Notes under the pieces: model-generated
Told to the model about the DNA's origin: nothing
The model's input: the letters and a program-made list of their open reading frames with translations, nothing else
The model's database searches: none
Source of the DNA: Chloroflexota bacterium
GTDB taxonomy: Bacteria; Chloroflexota; UBA11872; VXOZ01
NCBI GenBank assembly: GCA_028874195.1
Contig: JAPPLM010000044.1
Location: 37,127 to 101,126, forward strand
Direction: 5' to 3'
DNA: 64,000 nucleotides
Translations under genes and position numbers: made by a program
Shown here: positions 15,251 to 24,238 of the stretch, one piece after another
How positions within the stretch are numbered: the stretch's first letter is position 1
How the letters are laid out: the number at the start of each line of letters is the position of its first letter

Positions 15251-17892
15251 TCTACGTAACCCTCCTCTCGGCCCCATTCCAGCCAAGCCTCCGTCATCCT
15301 CCCCAACTCGCCTTGTGCATTCTGTGGCACTGGGTCTTCGCCGGTAATAGCGTTCAATGCCCAGAACCAGTGATCCGGATTGCGCTTTAGTTCTCGAAGA
15401 ATAAAGGGCACAGCAGGCTTCCCTAGCCCAATAATCCGTTGATATGCCATGTGCAAGGCCATCTGGTGAGTGTCGCCGGGTTCCCGCGACTCTCGCCACT
15501 CTGCTGCTAGGCGATAGAATAGCTCAAATGTACTGGATGTAGGCTGAAGACGTGGTTGTTTCTTGCCTTTGACCCTGTCACTGAATTGAAACCACAAATC
15601 ACTAATGTCATCCTCAATCTCTTCAAGAATGGAATTCGCGAGTCTTCTAGTCTCTTCGATTTCCTCGTACTTTCGGCGGAAATCTTGCTGAGCACTGAGG
15701 GGTGGAATAGGGATTCGGATATCTTTGAAAAGACTCTTGGGTATACTCCGCCGTCTGTCGACTGAACCGTGCATCATAGAGCGATAGACTAGACGCATCT
15801 CGGCGCTTCGCAGCACTAACTCCATAAAAGTCAGATCAAGTTCAATGTCACTTGATCGAATCCTCCATATCGTGTAAGCAGGACTCACCGCAGCAAACTC
15901 ATACTTCGTCTGGAACCCAAGCACGCCTTCGTCAATTGGAAAGCCAACAACCATTTCGTTTCTATAAACCTTCTTATAGTTCGATATATCTGTGCTCGCT
16001 ACGCGTTTCTTAAACTTCTCCGATTGATCGACGAGACCGTGCTCACTTGTTATAGACATCACAGGTGCATTCGTAGATTCTCCTATGAGGTTTTTGTCGG
16101 GCTCCTCCAGTAGGTCGCCCAAACGAACCATCGGATATCTTGAACTTGTCCGTTGACTTGAGGTTAGTCTGTAAGGCGCGGCGTGCAACACATAGTCATT
16201 TACACGGACTCTGTCAGCATCTACGGCGTCTATACCCAACTGTTGCAAGTAAACTATCCCTTGCTCTTCCAACCGGTTTTCGGACAAGACTAACTCAAGA
16301 TCGTTGCCGCCACCTAGTGGCCTACGGCGCTTATCGAGCGTGTATCCATCGTTGCGGACATCGAATACCCAGTACCTATTGGCCTTGGTGGGTTTCTTTG
16401 CATCTGTGAAGTAGAGAATACTGGTTTTTGACCTGTTGTAAGGCTCAAACGCTCCTCGCGGCAGGGAAACTATACTCTTTAGTGTTGCGTTCTCAAACAG
16501 GAGTTGTCGGACTTGCCGGTAAGCGGCTGAGTTGGTGTTGGACAGGAACCCATCGGGAACAATCAGTGCCATCCGTCCATCGGGCCTCAACGCTCTGAAA
16601 CAGTGCTGTGGTCCGATGATGTCGCCATTCCTGCTGGGGACCTCGTAACGGTCTCCGTACCTCGTCTTCTGGGCGAACGGCATATTCGTGATAACAATGT
16701 CGTACTTGCTGTCCACCGGCGTAGCCAAGCTGTCCTGGCGAATTATGTTATTGTGTCCGTCCCCCGCTAGGATCATGTTCATCTTGGCTATGCTCGCAGT
16801 CTTGGTAAGATCTGCCCCAAATACGGTATCTTGTCGGAGACGGCGTAGGTTCCCCTCGTTCCTCGGCATTGTGTCCATGAGGTATTTGTAAGCGACTGTC
16901 AGCATCCCTCCTGTACCACAAAAAGGATCATATACCGTTTCACCAATCTGCGGACGAACCAGTCGAACCATAGTCTTAACAATATGGCGAGGTGTAAAAA
17001 TCTCACCTAAATCAGATGGGCTACTTGCACTGTATGAACGAATGAAGTACTCAAAAGCATCACCTTTGATGTCCGCGTTGATATCTGTTAGTTGTAAATC
17101 GCTCAGCCTGTTGATGATCGCCCTTAAGTTATCGGGATGGCTAATCTGGAGCGGTTGGAAGATGTTCTCATCTTGATATGCGTGACCAAACCATTTCAGG
17201 ACTGTATCGCTAACGTAACTGAGTAACTCCTGACCTCTCTTGTAGCGAAATGCATCCCAACGGTAGTCCATGTCAATCGTAGACCGCTCTCCACGCTCTT
17301 CTTTGCCGTCTTCTATCTCACTGAGAACCTTGATGAACAGAATGTTAGCAAACTCTGTGAACCGTTCAATTCCTTGATGTAACCCCTCTTCGCGGAGAAG
17401 GTCATTCACGGTCGAGAATATCGAGATGAGATCGCTTCTCGACTGAACTACTTTCTTGTCCAGCGTAGACACATCGTTAGTTTGAAGGAACCTAAGAGCT
17501 AGTGTTTCACGAATCAACTCGTCCAGATCTTCGCCATTTAGCTTAAGAGGTTGGTTTAGTTTGGTGTGAAGGGTCTTTGTGAATACACCATCGGTGGCAA
17601 ATACGAGCGGAGCGTCAAGTCGCGAGGCGTACCAATGACCTTGGTTAATCGCCTCTTGCATATTCTGCCCCGGCTTCTTAGCTTCGATGACGGCGATAGG
17701 CTGGTCTGAATGGCTCCTATAGAGGGTATAGTCGGGCCTGCGACCCTCAAGGCGGCCCCTTTGTTCTTCAGTGCGGACACGTTGAAGGTAGACGTTTCGG
17801 TCTCTTGAGCGTGGATCGCTATTCCAGCCAAGGTTCCTTAGCTGGTTGTCAATCAGGATTTCAGTATCACGTTCGACCGCAAGTGTGGACAT
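15247..17892 (-). CDS. Single-chain restriction-modification enzyme: nuclease-N6 methylase-specificity fusion
   Basis: 881-residue predicted DNA-cutting and methylating enzyme. Residues 1-130 look like the type I HsdR N-terminal nuclease, with D54 and E70-A-K72 (PD-ExK). Residues 150-570 are an HsdM-type adenine methylase: GEIFTPRHIV near 297, DPFCGTGG at 322-329 and catalytic NMPF at 403-406. Residues 585-770 resemble one HsdS target-recognition half with a C-terminal helix (SAQQDFRRKYEEIEETRR). Residues 785-881 form an extra domain (YQRIIGLGKPAVPFILREL, HWFWALNAITGE). No helicase is present, so it resembles type IIG/IIB-like enzymes. Lower GC than its neighbours suggests transfer. Confidence 0.82.
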   Translation of the reverse strand: MSTLAVERDTEILIDNQLRNLGWNSDPRSRDRNVYLQRVRTEEQRGRLEGRRPDYTLYRSHSDQPIAVIEAKKPGQNMQEAINQGHWYASRLDAPLVFATDGVFTKTLHTKLNQPLKLNGEDLDELIRETLALRFLQTNDVSTLDKKVVQSRSDLISIFSTVNDLLREEGLHQGIERFTEFANILFIKVLSEIEDGKEERGERSTIDMDYRWDAFRYKRGQELLSYVSDTVLKWFGHAYQDENIFQPLQISHPDNLRAIINRLSDLQLTDINADIKGDAFEYFIRSYSASSPSDLGEIFTPRHIVKTMVRLVRPQIGETVYDPFCGTGGMLTVAYKYLMDTMPRNEGNLRRLRQDTVFGADLTKTASIAKMNMILAGDGHNNIIRQDSLATPVDSKYDIVITNMPFAQKTRYGDRYEVPSRNGDIIGPQHCFRALRPDGRMALIVPDGFLSNTNSAAYRQVRQLLFENATLKSIVSLPRGAFEPYNRSKTSILYFTDAKKPTKANRYWVFDVRNDGYTLDKRRRPLGGGNDLELVLSENRLEEQGIVYLQQLGIDAVDADRVRVNDYVLHAAPYRLTSSQRTSSRYPMVRLGDLLEEPDKNLIGESTNAPVMSITSEHGLVDQSEKFKKRVASTDISNYKKVYRNEMVVGFPIDEGVLGFQTKYEFAAVSPAYTIWRIRSSDIELDLTFMELVLRSAEMRLVYRSMMHGSVDRRRSIPKSLFKDIRIPIPPLSAQQDFRRKYEEIEETRRLANSILEEIEDDISDLWFQFSDRVKGKKQPRLQPTSSTFELFYRLAAEWRESREPGDTHQMALHMAYQRIIGLGKPAVPFILRELKRNPDHWFWALNAITGEDPVPQNAQGELGRMTEAWLEWGREEGYVD

Positions 17893-18251
17893 TTGACTGC
17901 ACTTCCTCTAAGTACACAATTGGGCGGTCATGAGGCCGTACACTCTTTCCGATTATGCTTTCCGGTGGCCCGAATCAGAATAAACTTCGAATTCACCAAC
18001 TAAAGCTGAGCGCAGTTACCAGAGAATGAGTTGCCAAGCGCACTGTGGCAAAATCCAAATACGCAATAGAATCATAAAACTGACGCACCACAATAGTCTC
18101 TTACATACTTTGCCCGAACGTCCGTGATTGCTCTTGACTAGAGTTATGGTATCAGCCCAAAAGGGGTAGGACAACCTTCTATCAGACAGAATTGGCGTTG
18201 GTTTCGGGATGGGAACGCCTATGCGCACAGGCTGCGCACGCGCGCAAACAG
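17893..18251. other. Intergenic gap upstream of the restriction gene
   Basis: 359 bases, AT-rich near the restriction gene. A short antisense open frame (18016-18228) has no recognisable protein character. The restriction promoter must lie here, but no convincing -35/-10 pair was found by eye. Confidence 0.4.
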
Positions 18252-19448
18252 CTAGAACGGCGCAGTGGCGGCGGTGTTCAGTCTAGCCTCTAGCGCAGTG
18301 ATAAGCTGCACACAGACTTCGTTGGCGAGGAAGTAGCCTTGCGGTGTGAGGCGAATACTGGTCTCGTCCACAGACACCAAACCGGCGCGGGCGAGCTCTG
18401 CCAACTCCCGGTTAAAGAGCATTGCCGGGTCGGCCCCAAAGCGTGCTGCGAACTCCTGACGCACGATGCCTTGCTGCAACAGTCGCAGATTGAGGAATAC
18501 GCTCTCTTCCATTGCCGTCGCGCGTGAGATATTCTCTGAGCGCAAGACGGTCGAATCTCCGCTGAGGGCGCGTTCGATGTATGCGCGGGGTTTGCGTATC
18601 TCTTCCGTGCGTTTCCCGTGCAGGTAGCCGTGCGCGCCGGCGCCTAGTCCCAGGTACGGCTCATAGCGCCAGTAGATTTGGTTGTGCAGCCCTTCTCTGC
18701 CCGGCAGCGCCCAGTTAGAAAGCTCATAGTGTTCATAGCCGACGGCTGCCAATCGCTCCCGCGCATGCGCGTACATGTCGGCGGCAATGTCGTCGCCAGG
18801 GAGCTTTATGCGGCCGCTACCTACCCAGCGAGCGTAGGGCGTGGTCGGCTCCACGGTGAGGCAGTAGAGCGACAGGTGTTCCGGCGCGAGTGCGAGGACC
18901 TGTTCAACATCGTGCTGCCAGTCAGCAAGGGACTGATTGGGCAATGCGTACATCAGATCGAGGCTGACGTTCTCGAACCCGGCTGATTGAGCCAAGCGCA
19001 GGGCGCGCCTCGCCTGCGCGGCATCATGATCGCGCCCCAGCACCTTCAGGAGGCGGTCGCTGAAGCTCTGTACGCCGAACGAGAGGCGGTTGACCCCGGC
19101 AGCGCGAAAGCCGGCAAAACGCGCGGCATCGGCGGTGACCGGATTGGCTTCGAGCGTGATTTCGCAATCGGCCGTAAACGGCAACACCGCATTGACCGCT
19201 TCGATGAGCCGCACTACGTGTGACGGCTTCAGCAGTGATGGTGTGCCGCCGCCAAAGTACACCGTACGCGCAGACTGGAAGCCGCTGGCTGCTCCCTCAC
19301 GAGCAATAACGCGGCATAACGCCTCAACGTACGCGGGAATGAGCGACTGCATGCCGGCGTACGTGTTAAAATCGCAGTACGGACACCGCACGCGGCAGAA
19401 GGGGATGTGCAAATAGACGGCGAGCGCGTTCTTGACTTTCACACCCAT
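18252..19448 (-). CDS. hemW: Radical SAM HemW-like protein (coproporphyrinogen oxidase-related)
   Basis: 398 residues from the ATG at 19448; a longer frame to 19565 would add 39 unlikely residues. The radical SAM cluster is at C18, C22 and C25 (HIPFCRVRCPYCDF). FGGGTPSLL near residue 68, LEANPVT, RLSFGVQSF and LGLGAGAHG are HemW/HemN hallmarks, and the C-terminal HemN domain has a winged-helix look. HemW is a heme chaperone in the bacteria studied and lacks proven oxidase activity. The 5' end overlaps the divergent amidohydrolase by 42 bases. Confidence 0.87.
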   Translation of the reverse strand: MGVKVKNALAVYLHIPFCRVRCPYCDFNTYAGMQSLIPAYVEALCRVIAREGAASGFQSARTVYFGGGTPSLLKPSHVVRLIEAVNAVLPFTADCEITLEANPVTADAARFAGFRAAGVNRLSFGVQSFSDRLLKVLGRDHDAAQARRALRLAQSAGFENVSLDLMYALPNQSLADWQHDVEQVLALAPEHLSLYCLTVEPTTPYARWVGSGRIKLPGDDIAADMYAHARERLAAVGYEHYELSNWALPGREGLHNQIYWRYEPYLGLGAGAHGYLHGKRTEEIRKPRAYIERALSGDSTVLRSENISRATAMEESVFLNLRLLQQGIVRQEFAARFGADPAMLFNRELAELARAGLVSVDETSIRLTPQGYFLANEVCVQLITALEARLNTAATAPF

Positions 19449-20258
19449 GTCTTTCCCGCTGAAATCGTCCAAGCGCGTGAGCGCTATTTCTCCAATGAGC
19501 CCTGGTTTGAAGCGCTGTACGCCGCCCCGCGGAGCCGTCTGGCAACCGCCGCAGACCTCGCGCAAGCGATGACGCGAGACGACATTGCGGCCGCAGTAGC
19601 GCTCAATTTTGGCTGGCGCGATCCAGGACTCTGCCGCGAAACGAACGATTCTATTCTAGAAGCTCTGCGGCCGCATCGCCAGATTGTCCCCTTTTGCGCA
19701 ATTGTGCCGGGCGACCCGGGCGCTGCCCAGGAGATCGAGCGGTGCGCCGCACTGGGCTTTCGCGGGGTCGGCGAGCTCAACGCCGACGGACAGGGATTTG
19801 ACATAACTGATGAGCGCACGATGCGGCCCATTATCGAAGCATGCCGGGATCACGGCATAATCCTGCTGCTGCATGCCAGCGAGCCGGTCGGTCATGGCTA
19901 TCCCGGCAAGGGAACGACCACGCCGGAGAAACTGATTCGCTTCTTGGCAATGGCGCGGGACGTGACGGTTGTACTGGCCCATTGGGGCGGGGGGTTGCTC
20001 TTCTACGAACTAATGCCGGAGATTGAATCGGTGACGCAGAGTGCCTACTACGATACAGCAGCCACGCCGTATCTCTATGCGCCGCAAGTCTACGAAATTG
20101 GGTCCCGGCTTTGTGCGTCCCGCCTGCTCTTTGGCAGCGATTTTCCCCTCATGCCGCAGCGCCGTGCCCTTCAGCACGTAGATAAGGCACAACTCAGCGC
20201 CGCAAAGCGCCGCGCCTTGCTTTGGGAGAACGGGGCGCGGCTATTGCGGTTGGACTGA
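19407..20258 (+). CDS. Amidohydrolase-2 family TIM-barrel hydrolase
   Basis: 283 residues starting at GTG 19407 after an AGAAGGGG ribosome site. The HTHVFP metal-binding motif is at residue 12, so the start cannot lie further downstream. A central HASEPVGHGYPG near residue 150 and a FGSDFPLMP near residue 240 supply a His ligand and the catalytic Asp. A decarboxylase or hydrolase activity is typical of the family. The first 42 bases are antisense to the start of hemW. The substrate is unknown. Confidence 0.82.
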   Translation: MQIDGERVLDFHTHVFPAEIVQARERYFSNEPWFEALYAAPRSRLATAADLAQAMTRDDIAAAVALNFGWRDPGLCRETNDSILEALRPHRQIVPFCAIVPGDPGAAQEIERCAALGFRGVGELNADGQGFDITDERTMRPIIEACRDHGIILLLHASEPVGHGYPGKGTTTPEKLIRFLAMARDVTVVLAHWGGGLLFYELMPEIESVTQSAYYDTAATPYLYAPQVYEIGSRLCASRLLFGSDFPLMPQRRALQHVDKAQLSAAKRRALLWENGARLLRLD

Positions 20259-20354
20259 AGTTCCCAAATTCCGTGTGGGTGTGGCGCTATACTGTGATTC
20301 CTCGTTGCAGAGCGCCAGACTGATGTGACCGAACCCAGAGAGAGCGGTTGAACA

Positions 20355-21530
20355 TTGCCGGAAGAAACCTTGCCGGAGTCGGAGGAGGCGTCAAGAGGGG
20401 TTGAATCTTCTACGGTTGCGACCGAGGGAGACACTCTGCAGAGTGACACGCAGCCATCGAGCCCACGTTTCCACGAGCTCGATGCCCTGCGGGCGGTGGC
20501 GATGCTCTTGGGCATCGTGCTGCATGCCTTCCTCTTCTTGATCCCCGACGCGTGGCCGATTCAGCATCCCAATCCGCCCGGAGAGATCTACTGGAATGCG
20601 TTGAATGTAATTCACGGTTTCCGCATGCCGGTCTTCTTTCTGCTCAGTGGTTTCTTTACCGCCATGCTCTGGGAGCGGCGTGGGCTGCGCCAACTCGCTC
20701 TGCACCGCGCAAAGCGGGTAGCGTTGCCCCTCGCCCTGTGCTGTGTCACCGTGATTCCGGTCAACATGTGGGCTTACATAGGTGGCGACTTTGAAATTTC
20801 CTCCTGGCTGTTTTATTGGCTTTACGGCTTTCATCACCTATGGTTTCTCTGGATACTCCTCTGGCTGTGCGCCGCATTCCTCGTGCTTGCGCGGTTGGGT
20901 GTACAGTTTTCCCATCCGGTGCTGTGGTGGCTCTTAGTGCCCTTGGTGGCGGCGCCACAGTTGCTCATGCATGACTTCATTGTTGGCCCCGATACGTCCG
21001 ACGGGCTGGTCTCACATCCGCTCGTAGTGGGCTACTACGCCTGCTTCTTCTTTTTCGGCGCATTCTTCTATCGGCGGCGCTTCACAATGCGGCGATGGTG
21101 GTCGCTGGCACTGCTGCCGGCGGTGCTGCTAGCATTCCCAGCCGCCCTATTACTGCTCTATGCCTCTGTGGAAGCCGCGTGGCTGGGGACTTTGTCCGGG
21201 GTTTTCCAGGTCTTTTACACCTGGCTGATGTGCTTTGGATTAATCGGACTATTCCGCTTGATTGCCTCGCGGGAAAGGTATTGGGTGCGGTACGTGTCGG
21301 ACTCATCTTACTGGCTCTACCTGTGGCACCTGCCGCTTATCGTCTTCGCCCAGCGGCTGGTGCTGACTTGGCCGATGAATGCGCATCTGAAGTTCTCATT
21401 AATCTGCATCACCGTGACCGCCCTGCTGCTTGTGAGCTATCAGCTTGGCGTGCGCTATACCCCTATTGGCACAATGCTCAATGGCAAGCGAGAGCGGCCA
21501 GGGCATGCGCCGTTAGTTGCGAGGGAGTGA
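20355..21530 (+). CDS. Acyltransferase-3 (OafA/MdoC-like) membrane protein
   Basis: 391-residue membrane O-acyltransferase that would acylate a glycan or lipid at the cell surface. After a 34-residue polar N-terminus comes RFHELDALRAVAMLLGIVLHAF, which holds the family Arg and His residues. About ten membrane segments follow, including FHHLWFLWILLWL and YWLYLWHLPLIVF near residue 320. This pattern is close to glucan modification protein MdoC/OpgC. The start is TTG at 20355 or nearby. No linked glucan genes are seen. Confidence 0.82.
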   Translation: MPEETLPESEEASRGVESSTVATEGDTLQSDTQPSSPRFHELDALRAVAMLLGIVLHAFLFLIPDAWPIQHPNPPGEIYWNALNVIHGFRMPVFFLLSGFFTAMLWERRGLRQLALHRAKRVALPLALCCVTVIPVNMWAYIGGDFEISSWLFYWLYGFHHLWFLWILLWLCAAFLVLARLGVQFSHPVLWWLLVPLVAAPQLLMHDFIVGPDTSDGLVSHPLVVGYYACFFFFGAFFYRRRFTMRRWWSLALLPAVLLAFPAALLLLYASVEAAWLGTLSGVFQVFYTWLMCFGLIGLFRLIASRERYWVRYVSDSSYWLYLWHLPLIVFAQRLVLTWPMNAHLKFSLICITVTALLLVSYQLGVRYTPIGTMLNGKRERPGHAPLVARE

Positions 21531-21648
21531 CGCTGGGTCAGGGCGACCGCTGGCTTCAAAGGGTGTTGCACATTTAATGACACAAGAAGGGTCTAAGAAC
21601 GGCTTGATTCGCCTAAGTCGATGGCGTCGTCACAAGGTCGGTCAAAGA

Positions 21649-21711
21649 GCGGGGGACAAGCCCCCGGGCTACAAGGAGCCCCAAGAGGCGGGGGACAAGC
21701 CCCCGCGCTAC
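21649..21711. repeat. Two tandem copies of a GCGGGGG-ACAAG-CCCCCGC hairpin
   Basis: GCGGGGGACAAGCCCCCGG at 21649 and GCGGGGGACAAGCCCCCGCG at 21688 are each followed by GCTACA. A third copy is at 28441-28464. These are short palindromic REP-like units lying between convergent genes, where they may act as transcript ends. Confidence 0.7.
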
Positions 21712-21747
21712 ATCAATACAGGGGAATTGCGCAGGTGGGAATTTCCC

Positions 21748-23085
21748 CTAGCGGGCCTCCGCCAGCGCCCCGCTCAGTTGGTCGGCATTGACGGCAACTT
21801 TGGCAAACGCCGCGACGTACTGCTCGATGAGATCATCTGCCGGACGGGTGAAGCTCGGCACGCGGATTGAGTTGTAAGGTATCTCGGGGTCCTCGGTGAC
21901 CGGCAAGACGACGCTCCTGTAGTCGATTCTTGTAACGTTCGGCCCCAGGACTTCCCAGAGAACGTCCCCGGTGCCGTGTTCGTTGCCTTGGAACACCGGA
22001 TGCTTGTGGAGCATATGAGTGAGACCGTTCGCGTGCGGTGTGAGGGTGGCTTTCTGCGCGGGTGACGAGACCTGCGCGCCCTCGGCTTGCAGCACTTCCA
22101 GCAGCCGCTCGCGGGAAATTCCGCCGAGTTTGTCGGGATCGAACATGAAGCGACCGCTCTGGTAGGGCGAAGGGAAGTAGTCCGGGTAGTCCGGCGCGGA
22201 GAAGCCATCGATTTCCGCGACTGCTTCTCCCAGCTTGTCCGTGTTCGCGTGCCGTACGTCGAGGCGCTGTTTCCAATACTTCATCTGGACGCTGCCAATT
22301 GCCGCCGAAAGGGTCGCCATGCGGTACTTTTCGCCGAAGCTGAACCCGGTCATGGCGCGCCACTTGGGATTGGGCAGTTCGCGCAAGCGTTCGTAGTGTC
22401 CTAGGCACGCGGCGCGCTGGTAGACTTCCGTGTCGTTGGTCATGAAGACGCCGCCCTCGCCGGCCGACGTGCTCTTGCCGTGTTGGAAGCTGATGGCTGC
22501 GGCGTCGCCGATGCTCCCGCACATGCGGCCGCGGTGTGTCGCTCCTTGGGAAATGCAGTTATCTTCGACCACCCGCAATGAGTGCCGGCCGGCGATATCC
22601 ATGATGGCATCCATGTCCGCCGGACAGCCGGGCCAGTGCACCACCATGATGGCTTTCGTACGGGGCGAGACCTTGCGCTCTACGTCCTCTGGGTCGAGGG
22701 TGAGTGTGACCGGATCGATGTCGGCAAAGACCGGGACGGCGCCAGTGCCAACTATCGGCAGGCAGTTGAAGGGGTGGATGGCGGACTGTGATATGACTTC
22801 ATCACCTTTCGCAACGCCGACGCCAAAGAGCGCTGCCCGCAGCGATGCCGTGCCTGATGAGTGGGCCAAGGCATGCTTGACGCCCCAGGTGTCAGCTACC
22901 CGTTGTTCCAACTCCGTAATGGGTCCCGGGCCACCGAACTGGCTGGCGAGGGCATGGTTGCGGATGAGGTCCGAAACTACCTCGACTTCTTCCTCGGTGT
23001 AGATCGGCCACTGGGTGTAGTAACTGTGGTCGATTGTGACAGCGGGCTCGCCGCCCAGAATCGCTGGCTGTGCTGACATTCTCAC
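21748..23085 (-). CDS. DegT/DnrJ/EryC1/StrS-family PLP aminotransferase
   Basis: 445-residue PLP enzyme of the sugar aminotransferase type. AHSSGTASLRAALFGVGVAKGDEVI near residue 75 is the cofactor phosphate region, with VVEDNCISQGATHRG near residue 170 in place of the usual EDAAQ. The Schiff-base Lys is in FQHGKSTSAGEGG near residue 205. A sugar amine or secondary-metabolite role is usual, but the neighbouring isomerase and dehydrogenases make carbohydrate catabolism or modification just as likely. It lies 94 bases downstream of the TIM-barrel isomerase and probably shares its transcript. Confidence 0.85.
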   Translation of the reverse strand: MRMSAQPAILGGEPAVTIDHSYYTQWPIYTEEEVEVVSDLIRNHALASQFGGPGPITELEQRVADTWGVKHALAHSSGTASLRAALFGVGVAKGDEVISQSAIHPFNCLPIVGTGAVPVFADIDPVTLTLDPEDVERKVSPRTKAIMVVHWPGCPADMDAIMDIAGRHSLRVVEDNCISQGATHRGRMCGSIGDAAAISFQHGKSTSAGEGGVFMTNDTEVYQRAACLGHYERLRELPNPKWRAMTGFSFGEKYRMATLSAAIGSVQMKYWKQRLDVRHANTDKLGEAVAEIDGFSAPDYPDYFPSPYQSGRFMFDPDKLGGISRERLLEVLQAEGAQVSSPAQKATLTPHANGLTHMLHKHPVFQGNEHGTGDVLWEVLGPNVTRIDYRSVVLPVTEDPEIPYNSIRVPSFTRPADDLIEQYVAAFAKVAVNADQLSGALAEAR

Positions 23086-23179
23086 TCCTCGCTTGGTACT
23101 CGAACGATATCCGGCCGTACGATCTCCTTATGCTACGTTGGACAAGGACCGTGCAGGCTACCGGCGCGAAGTGACCCGG

Positions 23180-24040
23180 CTACGCGCCATGGGGAATACC
23201 CAACTCTGCGCAGACCCCCTTGACATAAGCAAAGTCCGCTTTGGTTTGCTCGATCAATTCGTCGTGGGATAGGCTCTTCCACGAGGCGGCGCCTTGGTAT
23301 TCGCTGTGGAATGAGGCGTAGCCGTTGTAGCCGATCTGCTTCAAGTAACCGAATGCTTCAGGATATGGCGTAAAGCCGCGATCGACAGGCACGAGCCTCC
23401 GGTGCCACTTGTGTTTTCCGGTCTTCTCATCCTCTTCCCAGAACTGGCCCATGTTCTTCAGCGCGAGCATGACCAGCCTATCCGATACCAAGTCTAACCC
23501 TTGAATCCAGCCCCCGTAGCTGCCTTCTACGCCCATGTGTCCAAAGTCACCGTATACGCCGATGGCCTGTGGATCAAAGTCTTCGATGAGCGGATAAACA
23601 AGCGTCGCTACGGCGGACATAAAGGGTCCCGAATGGATATGCATACCGCCGCAGACGTCGTACTTGTGGCAGAGGCGCTCAATACTGCGGACCGCTTCAT
23701 GTGTCTCGGCAAGCTGGCGCTTCAGATTGCCAAAGCCGTCGTACTTGTGGTAGCCGAGCTTGAACTGCGTGATGCCCAAGTCGCTGGCAGTCGCCAGGAT
23801 GTCCTCGGCGTGGGGCGCTTCCGCGCTAAAGATATTTGTCGTAATCCAGCCGATTTCCAGCCCCCGGTCGCGCATGGCCTTGGCGGCTTTGGGGAGATCG
23901 GTCTTGACGTTTTCCGGCAGCACGTGGCCGGGGCTGCGCACGGTTAAGTCCACGCCGTCCAGGCCAATACCGGCAATCGTATCCGCCAACTCCTCGTAGC
24001 TGAGATGCTCGAGGTGCTTGGAGAACATGATGAACTTCAT
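23180..24040 (-). CDS. Sugar phosphate isomerase/epimerase (xylose isomerase-like TIM barrel)
   Basis: 286 residues from ATG 24040, preceded by AAGGAG; the longer frame to 24181 is not supported. The protein starts MKFIMFSKHLEHLSYEEL and has the AP-endonuclease-2 fold. Metal-ligand-type segments include CGGMHIHSGPF near residue 135, GVYGDFGHMGVEG near 165 and a late FHSEYQG. Substrates in this family include hydroxypyruvate, ketoses and inosose. It is divergent from argD and upstream of the DegT aminotransferase on the same strand. Confidence 0.8.
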   Translation of the reverse strand: MKFIMFSKHLEHLSYEELADTIAGIGLDGVDLTVRSPGHVLPENVKTDLPKAAKAMRDRGLEIGWITTNIFSAEAPHAEDILATASDLGITQFKLGYHKYDGFGNLKRQLAETHEAVRSIERLCHKYDVCGGMHIHSGPFMSAVATLVYPLIEDFDPQAIGVYGDFGHMGVEGSYGGWIQGLDLVSDRLVMLALKNMGQFWEEDEKTGKHKWHRRLVPVDRGFTPYPEAFGYLKQIGYNGYASFHSEYQGAASWKSLSHDELIEQTKADFAYVKGVCAELGIPHGA

Positions 24041-24166
24041 TGGGTGAGAACTCCTTGACAGGGAGGGAAGAAATAACTGCTGCGCGCTAGTGTAGCGGTT
24101 TTGCCAGGGGCTGTCCATTGGCATGGCATTTTTCGCCGGAGCTCTCTGTCGCCTGGAACCACACGG

Positions 24167-24195
24167 TTCAAAACCGCCCAATACTGCGCTATACT
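24167..24195 (+). promoter_or_regulatory. Possible argD promoter
   Basis: TTCAAA (24167-24172) and TATACT (24190-24195) are spaced 17 bases apart and lie 44 bases before the argD ATG. The -35 match is only four of six, so support is modest. Confidence 0.35.
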
Positions 24196-24238
24196 AGGGA
24201 AACAGCGTTTTCAGCATTGCAGGAAGGAAGGGAAGAGC

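Noticed and set aside
15250..15499. N-terminal extension of the DUF7689-like frame
   Set aside because: It runs inside the restriction gene in another frame, is Arg/Gly-rich without family similarity, and a coupled TTG start gives a compact domain.
18016..18228. 70-residue frame upstream of the restriction gene
   Set aside because: No ribosome site or recognisable pattern; more likely promoter DNA.
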